The position numbers were made by a program, and so were the translations under genes. The notes beneath the pieces are model-generated. The model had not been told where the DNA came from. It ran no database searches and saw only the letters and a list, made by a program, of their open reading frames with translations. From Salvelinus alpinus (lineage: Eukaryota; Chordata; Actinopteri; Salmoniformes; Salmonidae), in assembly GCF_045679555.1 (NCBI RefSeq), contig NC_092120.1:9909805-9973804 (forward strand): a stretch of DNA of 64,000 nt. Direction: 5' to 3'. Positions 1 through 10,935 of this stretch are shown here, piece after piece. How positions within the stretch are numbered: the first letter of the stretch is position 1; each line of letters opens with the position of its first letter.

Positions 1-911
1 CAAAATTGTGAGTGAGCCCACTCCCTTGGCTGAGAAGCAACCCCACACATGAATGGTCTCAGGATGCTTTACTGTTGGCATGACAACAGGACTGATGGTA
101 GCGCTCACCTTGTCTTCTCTGGACAAGCTTTTTTCCGGATGCCCCAAACAATCTGAAAGGGGATTCATCAGAGAAAATGACTTTACCCCAGGCCTCAGCA
201 GTCCAATACCTGTACCTTTTGCAGAATATCAGTCTGTCCCTGATGTTTTTCCTGGAGAGAAGTGGTTTCTTTGCTGCCCTTCTTGACACCAGGCCATCCT
301 CCAAAAGTCTTGGCCTCACTGTGCATGCAGATGCACTCACACCTGCCTGCTGCCATTCCTGAGCAAGCTCTGTACTGGTGGTGCCCTGATCCCGCAGCTG
401 AATCAACTTTAGGAGACGGTCCTGGCGCTTGCTAGACTTTCTTGGGCGCCCCGAAGCCTTCTTCACAACTATTGAACCGCTCTCCTAGAAGTTCTTGATG
501 ATCCGATAAATGGTTGATTTAGGTGCAATCTTACTGGCAGCAATAGCCTTGCCTGTGAAGCCCTTTTTGTGCAAAGCAATGATGACGGCACGTGTTTCCT
601 TGCAGGTAACCATGGTTGACAGAGGAAGAACAATGATTCCAAGCACCACCCTCCTTTTGAAGCTTCCAGTCTGTTATTCGAACTCAATCAGCATGACAGT
701 GTTTTGTGGCAGGGCTGAAATGGAGTGGAAATGTTTTTGGGGGATTCAGTTCATTTGCATGGCAAAGAGGGACTTTGCAATTAATTGCAATTCATCTGAT
801 CACTCTTCATAACATTCTGGAGTATATGCAAACTGCCATCATACAAACTGAGGCAGCAGACTTTGTGAAACTTAATATTTGTGTCATTCTCAAAACTTTT
901 GGCCACGACTG
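1..911 (-). mobile_element. Tc1-like DNA transposon, 5' half, broken transposase
   Basis: The minus strand encodes a Tc1/mariner transposase N-terminus starting at ATG 613-611. It has the paired helix-turn-helix region, a GRPRK motif, and then a RRAAKKPLL and FSDESPF-like segment carrying the first catalytic Asp. Codon 43 (485-487) is an in-frame TAG, and the frame is lost again near 60, so the copy is dead. The outer end at about 880-911 resembles a Tc1 terminal inverted repeat (reads GTCGTGGCCAAAAG on the minus strand). The other end lies beyond the window. Confidence 0.85.
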
Positions 912-1733
912 TACTGATGTCGGAAGTCAGAGATTGACAACTTTTGAGTTGTTTTGAATGTGCCACTTGAGACCTAGGCTACCTCTTATTTCTGAATAGG
1001 GCTACCTCCAACAAAGAAGCCCTTGTGTCCATATTGATTTGAGAAATATGCATATCTACAGTGCACAGTAATGGTGGCTGGCTGCAAATCAACTAGCCTA
1101 ATAATATTTTTATTGAAGTGATATGCCTATTTTAGCTAAATAGACAAATGAAATTGATTAGATTACTCTGGCAATTAATTTTTTTGTTGTTGCAATTATT
1201 ATTAATTTTTTTTGCATGGTGAGATATTTAATAATAAACTAAACACACTTAAACTAACACATGATGCGTAAGTGTCACGTGTACACAACGTGAAAGCATG
1301 ATGTACAGGTAGATGTCATGTAGACGTTTTTAAGGCATTCATGGTGAGCTCTTTCATAGTAAACTTACAGGCAAACTGACACTTGACGTGTCAGTGCCAC
1401 GTTACGCGACGTGAACACTACGTCTACATGACATGTATGTGTCACGTGACATGAACATGACTGGAACGCGTCAGCAGTTTGACGCCTTAGAAAAAAACTT
1501 GTCTCCATTGACAGTGCATGTTAATTCATGCCGGTATTTAATGGCGCTAGGAAGTGGTTAGGTGACTTGGTGAGAGGTATCAGTAGCTTCACGAGGCTTA
1601 ATTCTGGCACATAGGTCTAATTCCTGCCCAACTAAATGCGCAGGCGTTTCATTGCATCAACCATTGGTTGTGTCACGTCATCGACTGTAAAGGGCAGCGC
1701 CTAGAAGAGGATCAGGGTTAGAACACTGGTCTT
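912..1733. other. Intergenic, no gene seen; dense ACGT motifs
   Basis: No coding or transposon signature was recognised. The stretch 1277-1447 holds eight ACGT cores, including two CACGTG palindromes (near 1276 and 1443). The 13 bp at 1721-1733 are the left target-site duplication of the following SINE. Confidence 0.4.
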
Positions 1734-2084
1734 GTTTTTTTTATTATTATTTTACTCCTTCTTCTCCCCAATTGGTAGTAGTTACTGTCTTGTCTCATCG
1801 CTGCAACTCCCGTACGGAATCGGGAGAGGTAAAGGTCGAGAGCCTCCGAAACACAACCCAACCAAGCCGGCCCGCCACAGGAGTCACTAGGGCGCGATGA
1901 GACAAGGATATCCCTGCTGGCCAAACCCTCCCTAACCTGGACGACACTGGGCCAATTGTGCGTCTCCCCATGAGCATCCCGGTTGCGGCCGACTGCGGCA
2001 GAGCCTGGGCTTGAACCCAGAATCTCTGGTGGCACAGCTAGCACTGCGATGCAGTGCCTTAGACCACTGCGCCACCCGGGAGAT
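1734..2084 (-). mobile_element. tRNA-derived SINE with 13-bp target-site duplication
   Basis: On the minus strand the element starts near 2084 with CCCGGGTGGCGCAGTGGTCT, a tRNA A-box. A B-box (GGTTCAAGCCC) and a long tRNA-unrelated body follow, and it ends in an A/T-rich tail at 1734-1755. It is flanked by the perfect duplication GAACACTGGTCTT (1721-1733 and 2085-2097), which shows LINE-mediated insertion. It belongs with the SmaI/Slm-type salmonid SINEs; the exact subfamily is not decided. Open frames across it have no coding meaning. Confidence 0.9.
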
Positions 2085-2382
2085 GAACACTGGTCTTATT
2101 AATCAGGGTTCGCAAGTTCAATTATCACTGGGGCCTTCCTTGAGGGGGTTACATGTTTTGGCCCAGCTGATGTGTGACCCAGGCAATACTCTTCATGGTC
2201 AGAGTCTCTGATGTCACCAAACCAATTTATTTGAATCTTTATCGCTTTTTACCGGTATTACACCAACCAACATGTATGTGTACAAAATGTCTATGTAGTG
2301 GACATGAGTCAGGCTCATGGTCTCGTTATGAGGTAGCCCTGGCTGCGACTTCAAAATCAGTGTCACCCTCAACCCAAAGGGA

Positions 2383-2455
2383 ATCTCCTCTTGGTCTAAT
2401 GGTCAAGATGTTAGTTTCTCCCATGGGAGACCAGGGTTTAGATCCGGCCCGTTAC
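2383..2455 (+). repeat. tRNA-like sequence (pseudo-tRNA or SINE head)
   Basis: TGGTCTAATGG fits a tRNA A-box and GGTTTAGATCC is a one-mismatch B-box about 40 bp later. No convincing cloverleaf with paired acceptor ends was found. I therefore call it a tRNA-derived repeat or pseudogene rather than a functional tRNA. Confidence 0.4.
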
Positions 2456-2457
2456 AA

Positions 2458-2475
2458 TGGCACCCAACGTGGGGC
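2458..2475 (+). other. Retroelement primer-binding-site-like relic (tRNA-Lys1,2 type)
   Basis: TGGCACCCAACGTGGGGC differs at one position from the primer binding site complementary to the 3' end of tRNA-Lys1,2 used by some retroelements. It is preceded by ACA, as an LTR end would be. No gag/pol follows, so it would be a fragment. Confidence 0.35.
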
Positions 2476-2953
2476 AGTCTCTCGTGGGGGAGGAGGTACA
2501 AGGGGGGTGAATGTAGCGGGTATGAATCGGGCGTTATAGGCTCAGGATGAGGATGCCCTGCCATAGGGGGTATATATTTAGGACGGATAGCCAAAGTAAT
2601 AGTATTTGAATTTCAAAAATAACTGCAGGAGGTGCACAGACAGACAGTTGTGGTAATTGTGTGGCTGCTTTAACTGACAAGTCGAGCTCTGAACATTCAT
2701 TCTGAACACCAAACCCCAATTAATCTAACCATTAGATGGCGCCATACCGTAACAAGCCCATTTCCTCTACCTCAGCAGTCACTTGTTACTTGGTCTGACT
2801 AATTTTATGCAGCAGACACAAGTGGTTTCAGAACATTATACATCCATAGAGACCACCACTCTCCAGTAGTCTACTCTCAAAAACCACAGAAAGGACTGGG
2901 CCATAGACAGCTACTGGAAAGTTTTGATTGAATTGGCAGGAATTTGAACAGAA
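2476..2953. other. No gene or clear element recognised
   Basis: Translations in all frames are short and match no family I recognise. It may include the leader remnant of the retroelement suggested by the preceding site. Confidence 0.3.
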
Positions 2954-3099
2954 GCCATCCCACTAGGCACAAACTGGTTGAATTAACGTTGTTTCCACTC
3001 CATTTCAACCCCAGAAATGTATGTGATGACGTTGAATCAATGTGAAACTGATGTAAATCAAAACTAGACGCTGAACTGACGTCTGCCCAGTGGGATGGC
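2954..3099. mobile_element. Small inverted-repeat MITE
   Basis: The ends are inverted copies with one mismatch: GCCATCCCACTAGGCA at 2954-2969 and TGCCCAGTGGGATGGC at 3084-3099. The interior carries the repeated 'AACGTT...CAACC' words of a common teleost non-autonomous element whose ends read CCCACTGGGCA. It abuts the 5' truncation point of the following LINE. Confidence 0.7.
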
Positions 3100-3109
3100 C
3101 ATACTAAAG

Positions 3110-4545
3110 GCACGGACACACCAGTAGCACTCACGTCTGTAGCCATGAAGTGTTTTGAAAGGCTGGTCATGGCTCACATCAACACCATTATCCCAGAAAC
3201 CCTAGACCCACTCCAATTTGCATACCGCCCCAACAGATCCACAAATGATGCAATCTCTATTGCACTCAACACTGCCCTTCCCCACCTGGACAAAAGGAAC
3301 ACCTATGTGAGAGTGCTATTCATTGACTACAGCTCAGCGTTCAACACCATAGTGCCCTCAAAGCTCATCACTAAGCTAAGGACCCTGGGACTAAACACCT
3401 CCCTCTGCAACTGGATCCTGGACTTCCTGACGGGCCGCCTCAAGGTGGTAAGGGTAGGTAAAAACATATCCGCCACGCTGATCCTCAACACAGGGGCCCC
3501 TCAGGGGTGCGTGCTCAGTCCCCTCCTGTACTCCCTGTTCACTCATGACTGCATGGCCAGGCACGACTCCAACACCATCACGTTTGCCAATGACACAACG
3601 GTGTTAGACCTGATCACCAACAACGATTAGACAGCCTAAAGGGAGGAGGTCAGAGACCTGGCCGTGTGGTGCCAGGACAACAACCTCTCCCTCAATGTGA
3701 TCAAGACAAAGGAGATGATTGTGGACTACAGGAAAAGGAGAACCGAGCACGCCCCCATTCTCATTGACGAGGCTGCAGTGGAGCAAGTTAAGAACGTCAA
3801 GTTCCTTGGTGTCCACATCACCACCATCTATCATGGTCCAAACACTCTAAGACAGTCATGAAGAGGGCACAACAAAGCCTATTCCTCCTCAGGAGACTGA
3901 AAAGATTTGGCATGGGTCCTCAGATCCTCAAAAGGTTCTAGAGCTGCACCATCGAAGCATCCTGACGGGTAGCATCACTGCCTGGTATGGCAAATACTCG
4001 AACTCTGACTGCAAGGCACTACAGAGGGTAGTGCGTACGGCCCAGTACATCACTGGGGCCAAGCTTCCCGCCATCCAGGACCTCTATACCAGGCGGTGTC
4101 AGAGGAAGGCCCTAAAAATTGTCAAAGATCCAGCCACCCTAATCTCCTTGCTACCGCACGGTACCGGAGTGCAAAGTCTAGGTTCAAAATACTTCTTAAC
4201 AGCTTCTATCCCAAGCCATAAGAGTCCTGAACAGCTAATCAAAGGGCTACCCAGACCCTGTTTTACGCTGCTGCTACTCTGTTTATTATCTATGCATGGT
4301 CACTTTAACTCTACCTACATGTACATATTACCTCAATTACCTCGAGTAAATGGTGCCCCCGCGCATTGACTGTACTGGTACCCCCTGTATATAGCCTCAC
4401 TATTGTTATTTTACTGCTGCTGTTTAATTATTTGTTACTCTTGATTAAGGGCTTGTAAGTAAGCATTTCACAGTAAGGTCTACCTACACCTGTTGTATTC
4501 GGCGCATGTGACAAATAAAATGTTATTCAATATTTGATTTAACTG
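3110..4545 (+). mobile_element. L2/CR1-type LINE, 3' half (reverse transcriptase), decayed
   Basis: Starting at ATG 3145 the frame encodes reverse transcriptase blocks: [37 protein letters not shown], and FANDTTV where an active copy would read FADDTTV. An in-frame stop follows at 3628-3630. Later frames (3664-3861, 4031-4369) hold the remaining RT and C-terminal region, separated by frameshifts. The 3' end is typical of salmonid L2/RSg-1 tails (GTATTCGGCGCATGTGACAA, then TTTGATTT). It is 5'-truncated. A closely related copy lies at 22.6-25.0 kb, and another tail at 46.8-47.2 kb. Confidence 0.9.
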
Positions 4546-4554
4546 TGGTTTTTT

Positions 4555-4735
4555 GGACCTAGTATTTGCAGAATAACTGCAGTGTACTGCAGGTGAACTA
4601 CAGTTAAACTGCACTCTAACTGCAGTTACACTGCAAAATTACTACAGTTAAAAAAACGGTGTTATTTTGGACGCAGTATTTGCAGCATACTGCAGTTATA
4701 CTGCTCTCTGACTGCAATCTTTTTTGTAAGGGGAT
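4555..4735. repeat. ACTGCAGT-rich dispersed repeat (MITE-like)
   Basis: The words ACTGCAGT, CTGCAGTTA and TACTGCAG recur about ten times, and the phrase 'AGTATTTGCAG' occurs near both ends. The right edge reads TTTTTTGTAAGG. This looks like a salmonid non-autonomous DNA element; the exact edges are uncertain. Confidence 0.5.
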
Positions 4736-5254
4736 TCAGGAGAAAATGTTCTAGGCAAGGCAGACTGTCATTCAGTGCGATGTGTTTTCTCCTTAAACAA
4801 ATCTAGATAGGTGTCTGACTGCTAACATTTTCGCCCGTTTCTAAAATGTACAATGGGTTTGCTCTTGGTTTGCACATTACAGCCTGCACTCTGTTCCAAA
4901 GGTGCCAAGTAGCCAACTCTCTGTCAAGTACACTCTGCCGGCAAACGCTACAGGTGTGTCCATGCCTTTGAAGGTTGTTACTTGTTACCTCAGTGCTGTG
5001 AAATGATTATGCATATGTTTAACCTCTGATGGTGTAGTTTAAAATAGTCTTTCACTGTTCCAGATAGCAACCAGGCGACCATGCCTTGCAAAGAGAACCA
5101 CAGGAGCTTTATGAATGCATTAAAAGATTTAAACCAGCAACAACCCCCTCCTTATCCAGACTGGTCTTATAGACTAGACATAACATAGTAAATGTACATC
5201 CGGGACACTCAAATTAGTAGGATATACGTTTGGTTTGGTATGGTTAAAAAGTTA
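4736..5254. other. No gene or element recognised
   Basis: AT-rich single-copy-looking sequence with no coding frame of note. Confidence 0.3.
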
Positions 5255-5753
5255 AAAGGAGGGTGGTTGTTCGGGGTGGGCGTATAACAAGAATGTCTAG
5301 CAACCTAAAGGTTATTTGTTCGAATCTCATTACGGACAATTTGAGCTAATTTGCAGCTACTTTCTAGCTACTTTGCAACTCCTTAGCATGTTAGCTATCC
5401 CATAACCGTTTTAGCTAACCCTTCCCCTAACCCAAACCTTTTTAGCTAACCCTAACCCTAACCTTTAAACCTAACTCCTAACCCTAACCCCTAGAGCTAG
5501 AAAACGCCACCTAGCTAACATTAGCCATAACAAATTGGAATTCCTAACATGTTTTGCAAATTCGTAACATATTGTACATTTTGCAAATATGTAACATATT
5601 GTACAAATTGCAATTCGTAGAGTATCATATGAATTGTAATTCGTAACATATCATAAGAAATGGATGATGGACATCCAGAAATGAATACATAACATACGAA
5701 ACGTAACATATCATACAAAACGGAGTGTCTCAGATAAACTTACAGAGTAATAC
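5255..5753 (+). repeat. tRNA-headed interspersed repeat with CCCTAA-like core
   Basis: The left part resembles a degenerate tRNA head (B-box-like GTTCGAATCTC near 5319). Next come a stretch of (CCCTAA)-like units at about 5415-5490 and then tandemly related 'CGTAACATATCATAC' words to 5740. The same repeat appears to resume at 6156 (ATACGAAATGCTCTGAGACC) after the LTR insertion. The CCCTAA motif is internal to this repeat and is not evidence of a telomere. Confidence 0.55.
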
Positions 5754-6155
5754 TGTAATGACCTGGCTAGATCATAAATGAACAAATGTTCAGTCAGAGG
5801 CTTGAGTTTACGAATTCCGGGTTTATTAACCCAACTCAACACAGGTTACTGTTTGGCCGTAGCCCACAACAAATAAATCAAGGATCACAGTATAAAACAA
5901 CAGTGACCATCTCTTGTTAAGACAAAACGTAAGAGAGAGAACAATGGCTAAGCATGGTCTTAAACTTGTGGTGCTCCACCCCCCTGCCAAACCCCCCCTC
6001 CGCTCCAACAACCACAAGGATGCCCAGCACCGAAACATTCCAGGCTGGCAGATTACAGGTTGACTGGCATGTCGGAATACTGGGTACTGGTAAGTACAAC
6101 ACAACAAACGAACAGCATAACTCATAACACACAGCTGTCTGTGCTGGTCGCTACA
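5754..6155 (-). mobile_element. Solo LTR (minus orientation), 4-bp duplication ATAC
   Basis: The segment starts TGTAATGACC and ends GGTCGCTACA on the plus strand, so it has TG...CA termini on either strand. It is flanked by ATAC (5750-5753 and 6156-6159). On the minus strand an AATAAA (5822-5827) lies near the 3' end, as expected of an LTR in that orientation. Internal sequences are absent. The host repeat continues across the insertion. Confidence 0.7.
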
Positions 6156-6159
6156 ATAC

Positions 6160-6539
6160 GAAATGCTCTGAGACCATGTTGCAACATCCTGTCACATCCC
6201 ACCAGATCTTCCTGTCAGATTTGGGATTTGAACCCGACTCTCTACCCTATTGGCTACCTACCTTTTGAGTGTTGTTGACAGTCAGCAAGCATAGCCTACC
6301 ATCAGAGACACATTTGGCTACCTACCCAAATGAAAGGTGTTTGTTGGAAGTAACAAACTTGTTCATGCTTGCGTTCAATCAACATTTTATTATTAGAGAT
6401 TGAGAGAACATTTTCTGTTAACAAGTGTATGTTGAGTATAATGATTGGTTGACTCATTTTGGGGGACAAGATCTAGATGGATCTAACCCCTGAACCACGC
6501 CTATACATGCGATAGAGCTACTCTTCTTCGTTACTTTAC
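6160..6539. other. txnip upstream region
   Basis: It begins with the tail of the interrupted repeat and contains a perfect minus-strand B-box (GGTTCAAATCC, 6224-6234), probably SINE-derived. The remainder, just before the txnip promoter motifs, shows no coding sequence. Confidence 0.4.
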
Positions 6540-6556
6540 CATGAGGTGTTCACGCG
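6540..6556 (+). promoter_or_regulatory. Carbohydrate-response-element-like motif upstream of txnip
   Basis: CATGAG-GTGTT-CACGCG fits two E-box-like half sites 5 bp apart (consensus CAYGNG-N5-CNCRTG) with one mismatch in the second half. Mammalian TXNIP promoters carry ChoREs of this form, bound by MondoA/ChREBP-Mlx, that drive glucose induction. It lies about 190 bp upstream of the TATA box. Functionality is inferred. Confidence 0.5.
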
Positions 6557-6572
6557 GTCTTTCTGTGTGCTG

Positions 6573-6611
6573 ATTGGCAAGGAGGGGCACAAACAATATA
6601 TTTTTACCAAT
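6573..6611. promoter_or_regulatory. CCAAT boxes of txnip promoter
   Basis: An inverted CCAAT (GATTGGC, core 6573-6577) and a direct ACCAATGAG (core 6607-6611) flank a forkhead-like AAACAA (6591-6596). NF-Y and FoxO sites next to the ChoRE are a known feature of TXNIP promoters. Binding here is inferred. Confidence 0.45.
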
Positions 6612-6730
6612 GAGAGCGCTGTACATGCAGCAGTTCAGACTGTGCATTCACCGACAGCATGCACAGTCCGGTAACGGGATAGTGAGTATGCAGCAGGCGA
6701 GAATGGGTTGGGATGTCTATTCGGCATCCA

Positions 6731-6737
6731 TATAAAA
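6731..6737 (+). promoter_or_regulatory. TATA box of txnip
   Basis: TATAAAA in the context CATCCATATAAAACC, about 220 bp before the start codon. This predicts transcription start near 6760 and a 5'UTR of about 190 nt. Confidence 0.65.
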
Positions 6738-6953
6738 CCAAAGCGGAGACTTGCTGTTTACAGTCAGCTCCCAATGGTACGGTTGATGACAATAAGTAGC
6801 TAACATTGTGACAGTATAGTTATTTGGATTCCAATCAAACTGTTGGACATTTGTTCATCCGTGGAATTCAATAGGCTTAACTAGCTAATAATAGTGGTCG
6901 GCTATTTTCCACTTATATTTTCTTACCCACTGGCACACTAAACGAATATTAAA

Positions 6954-9405
6954 ATGGTAATCATTACAAAGAAATTGAAGATATTTGAGATCGTTTTCCA
7001 TGATCCTACTAAGGCTTTCTACTCCAGTGGTGACAAGGTAGCCGGGAATATTGTGGTTGAGGTGTCCGAGGTGACCAAGGTATCCTCCATAAGAGTGTTT
7101 GGAATTGGATGCGCAAAAGTAGAGTACGCGAAAGGAAAGCACAGATGCCGTGAAGACATTGAATATCTGAAATACGAAGATACCGTTTATCTGGACCAAC
7201 AGACTAGAGGTAATATTATAAACTAAAATATAAACACAAGTAAATGTCTTTGTATCGAATGTGAATATAGACATTCACTGCAGTCGGCAGGCTACACCAT
7301 GTGTCATTCATGATTTATGCACTGCCACTAGTTGGCTACTGAATTCTGCGAGTACAGTACGCAAAGATGGAGCATGAGAAATTCTGCTTTATAGACACGC
7401 TATATGTTTTATTTGCACACGTCTATGTTTATGGGTGATCAAATGCACCAGTGGTGATTTTTATTGGCCCATAAGCACTAGAAGTGGACCAAGGGTGTCC
7501 TGTGGTCTACAGTGGATTGCACAAATAGACTAAAATATATGAACCTGTTCATAGTTTAATGAATGGACCATAATGTATTTCTCTCATCCTCAGATTCCAA
7601 TGGCTTTGTAACTCTCAGACCAGGGAACAGATATGAGTACATGTTTGGCTTTGAGCTGCCACATGCTGGGTAAGCATCAAGAACTGTAAAAACCTTGTTG
7701 TTTGTTACCTATAAAGGCATAGCATTATGTAATAATGACAGCATCCCACAATAAAAATTCCTCCTGCTTTTGTCACAGGCAACTGGTGTCGTCTTACAAG
7801 GGGAAGTTTGGCTGTGTACAGTATTATGTCAGGGCCGTGATGGAGAGGCCTTCCCAGCCTGCCTTGCAGTGCGAGAAACACTTTGAGGTGGAGGAGCCCT
7901 TGGACGTCAACACCCCTGACCTCCTGGTACATAACAGCTCATCACATCATCATCATTATCTCCACAAGGAATATATGCCACTTGATAGTTATTACATTAT
8001 ACACCTTGTTCTCCTGAATGAGCCATGTAATGATGATGCATGGCGGCAGGTAGCCTAGTGGTTAGAGCGTTGGGCCAGTAACTGAAATGTTGCTAGATCG
8101 AATCCCCCGAACTGACAAAGTAAAAATCTGTCGTTCTGCCCCTGAACAAGGCAGTTAACCCACTGTTCTTAGGCCGTCATTGTAAATAAGAATTTGTTCT
8201 TAACTGACTTGCCTTGTTAAATAAAGGTTAAATATTAAAATTAATAATGTTAATGACAATTGTATAACTTTGCCATAACTAGCTATACATGAGAGATTTT
8301 GAGGTCTGGGTGGTTGGTGTTAGGCTTGATGGTTGACTTGGAATCAACATGCTTGGTGATTTATGTTTAACTCATGTTAATGTTTCTCATTGTTTCTCAT
8401 CCAGGCTCCAGCTGCAGGTATGAAGGAGAAGAAGCTCACCTGCGTGTTCATCCCAGATGGACATGTGTCCATCAGTGCCAAGATTGACCGCAAGGGCTTC
8501 TGCGAGGGCGAGGACATCTGCATCAATGCCAAGTTTGAAAACACCTGCTCACGCATCGTGGTGCCCAAGGCAGCCATCATGGTCAAGCACACCTACCAGG
8601 CCAATGGCCGAACCAAGGTCATAGGGCAGAAGCTCTCAGTCGTGAGGGGCAACCATATCATCTCGGGCATGTGTGATATGTGGCAGGGCAAGACCATCCG
8701 AGTGCCCAGGCTCAAGCCTTCACTCCTGGGGTGCGACATCATTCATGTGGACTATGCCCTTAGGGTGAGTCACAAACTTGAGACAACTTGTTTCTTGATT
8801 TAATACCATAAACCTCACATTGAAAATGATTGAAAGGACTTGTGACCTAGGAATGACATATATCTATCTATCCATCAGATCTATGTCCACATTCCCGGCA
8901 GTGACAAGGTGGTCCTAGAGTTGCCCCTGGTCATCGGGAACATCCCCTTCAATGGCTTTGGCAGCCGCACCAACAGCATGAGCAGCCAGGCAGAGTCCCT
9001 GAACACCCCCTCCAGTAGCTTTGGGTCACTGCGCCTCCCGTCACAACCCCCCAGCTACAGCAACATCTCCCGCGACTGCCGTATCGACTCCCCCCTCACA
9101 CCGCTGCTGGTGGACTACGACGCAGATGAGGATGAAGGACTGTTCATGCACGCCCCCGAGCTTTGGTACCCTCCTCCCCCTGCCTACTCCGAGGTAAGGA
9201 GATGGAGAATAGAAGATGGAGATTTAACAGATATAGTCAGTTACTAGCGAAAGGTGAAGCAGATAGCACTGAATTTGCACCGTTGCAAATGTAGTCTAAT
9301 TATTTTCTTTCCAACTGTTTCTCTTTCTTTCCAACTTTCTCTCAGGTCGACGAGGATCTCAAACAGCAAGGGCCATGTTCTTCAGGTCTGCTGAACCACG
9401 AGTAA
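6954..9405 (+). CDS. txnip: Thioredoxin-interacting protein (alpha-arrestin), six coding exons
   Basis: Coding exons are 6954-7209, 7594-7669, 7779-7926, 8405-8764, 8879-9193 and 9346-9405. All introns are GT-AG and the frame is kept throughout (1215 nt, 404 aa; human TXNIP is 391 aa). The N-terminal arrestin fold covers about residues 8-155 and the C-terminal one about 165-300. Cys65 and Cys250 align with human Cys63 and Cys247, the latter forming the mixed disulfide with thioredoxin. The C-terminal tail has PPSY (337-340) and PPAY (380-383), the PPxY motifs that recruit NEDD4-family E3 ligases such as ITCH. TXNIP inhibits reduced thioredoxin and limits glucose uptake by promoting GLUT internalisation. 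The start codon follows a TATA-driven leader. Intron 3 carries a HpaI SINE. The paired cysteines and neighbours polr3gl and ankrd34a favour txnip over arrdc paralogs. Confidence 0.96.
8042..8240 (+). mobile_element. HpaI-family tRNA SINE in txnip intron 3
   Basis: It begins GGCGGCAGGTAGCCTAGTGG (A-box), has the B-box-like GCTAGATCGAATCCC, and ends with the family's 3' tail (TTGTTCTTAACTGACTTGCC, then AAATAAAGGTTAAA). This is the classic salmonid HpaI SINE. It is intronic and in the gene's sense orientation. Confidence 0.93.
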
Positions 9406-10935
9406 GAGTTGCAATTAATCCCCGTTGTAGTCTAAGCATTGGTGGTTAGCCTGAGTGAGATCAGGGAACGGACTGGTGACTGGTTAAGGAGCAGCACAGC
9501 TGTGAAGCAGAAAGAGTGGGGGACCCTAGCCCTGAAGATTCTTTCAAGAACCAGAACTGAGATGTGGACTTGAGAGTCAAGTTTAAGTGAAATTATTCAG
9601 GCTGAATGAATATGGATTGTAGATGTTGGTGTCCACGTTCACTATCACCATTGCAGTCTTCAGAAACTGATTGTTCTATGTCTGTCTGTAACCCTCTAGT
9701 CATTCCACGGTAGTTCTGTACTTCAGTGTGTTCGAGCATTTTGACAGTTGCCATATTCTCTCAGAGGAATGAAACAATGTTAGAATTCACATCCATACAT
9801 TGAGTGTGCACAGCTATCATTTTAGGTCAGACAGATACGATGCTGTGACCATGCAAAAGTAGTGAAGGGATAGAAAGTGTTTTAATGTTATATTCTATTC
9901 CACTTTATATTAATATCAATGGCTCTGTAATTAGATAATGAAAAATGACATATTTTTGTATTCATAAAAGTCTTCCAGATTATACTAGGTCATTTTACAT
10001 GAATGTTAACTCAGTGGTTTATGGTAGAAGAGAGTGACTTTTCATGGTAACGACCAAGCTTGCAGAATGGGAATGACTAAATGGGTGATCTACATTATGT
10101 TTTGAATTTGGGTATGTGAAAATGCGAGAAGTATTTTATATGAGGAGAACCTATGGGTTGGTTTTCTATGCAAAGAAAATATATATATTACATTCTAAAT
10201 TGTTTCCTTCTCTCTTTGCCTTTATTATATTTGCTTCCTTTCAAGGAATGACAAATATTTGTCTCCATTCTAGATTTAACAAATTGGAATGTGTTCGGGT
10301 TCTATTCCAGCAAGGTTGTCAATGCATTTGAACAGTAAGTAACCCTTGTCCAAGCCAGAACGGCAGGAGCCTATCTCTTGTTTCTGTAGCATGAGGCAGC
10401 TTGATGTACAAGTACATATTGGAGAGGACGCTAGTCTGTTAACAGGGCCTTAAGCCAAATCCATCTCCTTAATGCTGAGTGCCAAGCAGGGAGGCATCAG
10501 GTCCCATTTTTCTCATCTTTGGTAAGACTCAAACCCCCAACCTTCAATGTCAGAGTGGACACTAACCACAATGTCACTGCATTTTACCAATGGCCCTTCA
10601 TAAATTACCTCTCAGCAGAGGGGCTGCATATTGACACTGTCATTGAAACAATAGGAAGCGTAGAGCAACACTTTAGTAATTAAGTCACTTATTCATCCTT
10701 ACTAAACAGGAACTCATGGAAAATGATATAATTATGGAGCTGACAGCAGACAACAGGGAATCAGATGATACTAACATACCTGCTGTGAATGACATGTTAG
10801 GTTAGGTGAACCACAGTTCATCAGCAGAATGAAATGTTGAGAAACTGTGTGAACAACTTTATGGGAATAAAAAGGGTTCTATCATTTGAACGTTTTTCTA
10901 TGTAGTCAATAATAATAAAGCCATGTTTGTTTTCC
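9406..10935 (+). other. txnip: txnip 3' untranslated region
   Basis: No coding sequence or transposon is seen from the txnip stop to about 10.8 kb. AATAAA signals occur at 10866-10871 and 10914-10919, so a transcript end near 10.93 kb is likely. TXNIP mRNAs have long 3'UTRs, so a 1.5-kb UTR fits. Both signals fall inside the left arm of the inverted repeat that follows. Confidence 0.6.

Noticed and set aside
5415-5490. CCCTAA-like repeats as an interstitial telomere
   Set aside because: The units are degenerate and are part of a dispersed tRNA-headed repeat.
5826-6132. Two overlapping minus-strand frames of 71-99 codons
   Set aside because: They fall inside the solo LTR and match no protein family known to me.
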